Positions 62,908 to 64,000 of a stretch of DNA of 64,000 nucleotides are shown one piece after another. Both the position numbers and the translations under genes were made by a program. This stretch comes from Muricomes sp049840515 (GTDB lineage Bacteria; Bacillota; Clostridia; Lachnospirales; Lachnospiraceae). Location of the stretch: the NCBI GenBank assembly GCA_049840515.1, contig JASGKW010000003.1:124001-188000 (forward strand), written 5' to 3'. The notes beneath the pieces were generated by a model. That model saw only the letters and a list, made by a program, of their open reading frames with translations, ran no database searches and was not told the DNA's origin. Position 1 is the first letter of the stretch. Each line of letters starts with the position of its first letter.

Positions 62908-62939
62908 AGGTGTATCAGCGCTCGACCTGGCTGATACAC
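62908..62939. terminator. Bidirectional terminator
   Basis: GGTGTATCAGC (62908-62918) pairs with GCTGATACACC (62929-62939), with TTTTTATTTT on the plus side and TTTTTTAAT on the minus side. Serves the convergent genes at 62475 and 62996. Confidence 0.85.
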
Positions 62940-62995
62940 CTTTTTATTTTATTCTCTTTTCTATATTGATTTTTTTGTAAGTCTATTTTGTCTGT

Positions 62996-64000
62996 TCAGA
63001 TAATTTCTCTCCATCCAGCCCTAAAACTGTATTTACTTTTTCTCCCTTCTTTATATTCCACTGTCACTTTCTGCCCTGTCTCATATTTGATGATATCAAT
63101 AAAGTCTACAACTGACACGTCAAATATTTCATCTGAACCCTCCAGCATAATATAATAATGGGAATTGCCGTCCACAACACCCTGGGCAATCTTGGTAATC
63201 TCCGCCGTCATGGTTTTGATTTCCCGGGTATCCTTTTCTACTTCTTTGATCCCATTTTCATACATCAAATCCACATAATTATCCTGGCAGGCGCTCACCG
63301 TATCCCCTATTGCCACAATCTGATATTTCTGTACATTTACCATAGCATATTTTTTTACAAGCCCCGCATCATCCTTCAATGCCATAAAATAAGTCGGCTT
63401 TCCCGAAATATTTAACAGCAGCGGGAATGTGGATTTGTATTTAAGGTGCTGTACCTGCCCCTCCGCAGATGACATGGCTGACTCTTCCGTAGCACCCTCC
63501 ACCTCATAAAATTTGGTTTCCATGGTACGCTGATTTATCAGCACAAATCCTACATTAGACTGGTCTCCGCTGACGGAAGTTACTCCGGTGTACACCCACA
63601 CATCATCATCTTTTACAATATAATTGTAGCCAGCTGTCGTCTCAAGACAATCCCTCTGCCCCAAAACACTGTTAAGATATCCATGTTTTAGTGTACCATA
63701 ATAATCATAAAGCTGTATAAGCAGGTCCGCAGAATATGCTCTGTCTATCCACTGCGGCACATCTCCTATCTCATAATCTATAGTTTCTCCTGTGACAGCA
63801 TTGCACAGTACAACATGCCCTACCGTAGTACCTCCAAAAAGACCAATATTGAATTTTTTTACAGGACAAACCCAATATGGCACTCCATTATCATCAATTT
63901 CAAAACTAAGCTCATTAAAAATATAGGTGGGATATTTAAATCTCAGATGCCGGTAAATATTTCTGTTGAAATGGTCGCTCTCTGTATACTTCATTCCCTC
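62996..64000 (-). CDS. C-terminal part of a large protein of unknown function (cut by window edge)
   Basis: The frame is open to base 64000 with Glu-Gly before the first Met, so the true start probably lies outside. In the 332 residues visible there is no TM segment. Recognisable phrases are FNIGLFGGTTVGHVVLCNAVTGE, YDYYGTLKHGYLNSVLGQ and a C-terminal small beta domain (QKVTVEYKEGRKSKYSF). I recall similar tails in long Lachnospiraceae membrane proteins whose N-terminal half is hydrophobic, but cannot confirm. No catalytic motif. Confidence 0.65.
   Translation of the reverse strand, partial: EGMKYTESDHFNRNIYRHLRFKYPTYIFNELSFEIDDNGVPYWVCPVKKFNIGLFGGTTVGHVVLCNAVTGETIDYEIGDVPQWIDRAYSADLLIQLYDYYGTLKHGYLNSVLGQRDCLETTAGYNYIVKDDDVWVYTGVTSVSGDQSNVGFVLINQRTMETKFYEVEGATEESAMSSAEGQVQHLKYKSTFPLLLNISGKPTYFMALKDDAGLVKKYAMVNVQKYQIVAIGDTVSACQDNYVDLMYENGIKEVEKDTREIKTMTAEITKIAQGVVDGNSHYYIMLEGSDEIFDVSVVDFIDIIKYETGQKVTVEYKEGRKSKYSFRAGWREII

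Overview
The window looks like a chromosomal segment of a low-to-moderate GC, spore-forming, flagellated Clostridia bacterium, most likely a gut Lachnospiraceae (Blautia/Dorea-like). The evidence is the SpoIIGA/SigE pair, SigG, coat-F proteins, a fused SecDF, the agmatine/carboxyspermidine polyamine operon, a T-box leader on leuS, and the DUF pair at 42.5-43.9 kb. The family-level placement is inference from gene content only.

Layout. 1-4.9 kb: end of a surface-glycan cluster (DegT aminotransferase, membrane sugar 4,6-dehydratase, LCP ligase). 5-16.3 kb: housekeeping genes (secDF, a cytidylate-kinase-like gene, a phosphoesterase pair, mntP, a PrsA-like foldase, mfd, pth). 16.5-19.1 kb: small genes, a HAD phosphatase and sigG. 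19.2-26.1 kb: six-gene polyamine operon speA-speE-carboxyspermidine dehydrogenase-nspC-aguA-aguB, with its own promoter and a possible leader terminator. 26.4-29.9 kb: beta-CASP nuclease-like protein, sigE, spoIIGA. 30.1-39.7 kb: a flagellin gene followed by glycosyltransferases, CDP-6-deoxyhexose genes and UDP-galactopyranose mutase, suggesting flagellin or surface glycosylation. 40-45.1 kb: peptidases, coat proteins, an uncharacterised gene pair, cbiG. 45.3-58.4 kb: a long minus-strand surface-fibre operon. A SARP/BTAD regulator precedes a vWA tip adhesin, a major pilin, two class C sortases, a minor pilin, two SipW-type secreted proteins, two further surface proteins and a SipW signal peptidase. 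58.6-64 kb: leuS with T-box, a ZIP transporter, a small P-loop protein and a partial unknown gene.

Two things stand out. First, the surface operon combines sortase-assembled pili with SipW-dependent (TasA/camelysin-like) proteins. Its apparent regulator ends in what looks like a degenerate GGDEF domain, and a 12-bp-period direct repeat overlaps the putative operon promoter. Second, at least twelve 1-2 base frameshifts break otherwise well-conserved genes (secDF, mntP, nspC, aguA, speE twice, speA, the beta-CASP gene, a glycosyltransferase twice, two pilins). Nearly all are insertions, and four share the context GAAGCTGG or GAGAGCTGG. An error-prone assembly is the simplest reading, but five lie within 4.4 kb of the polyamine operon, so real decay there is not excluded.

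Three intergenic repeat families were also found: a ~130-bp palindromic element (three copies), a 32-bp tandem unit at two loci 13 kb apart, and a 24-bp unit downstream of sigG. No rRNA, tRNA, CRISPR array, transposase or phage gene was recognised.
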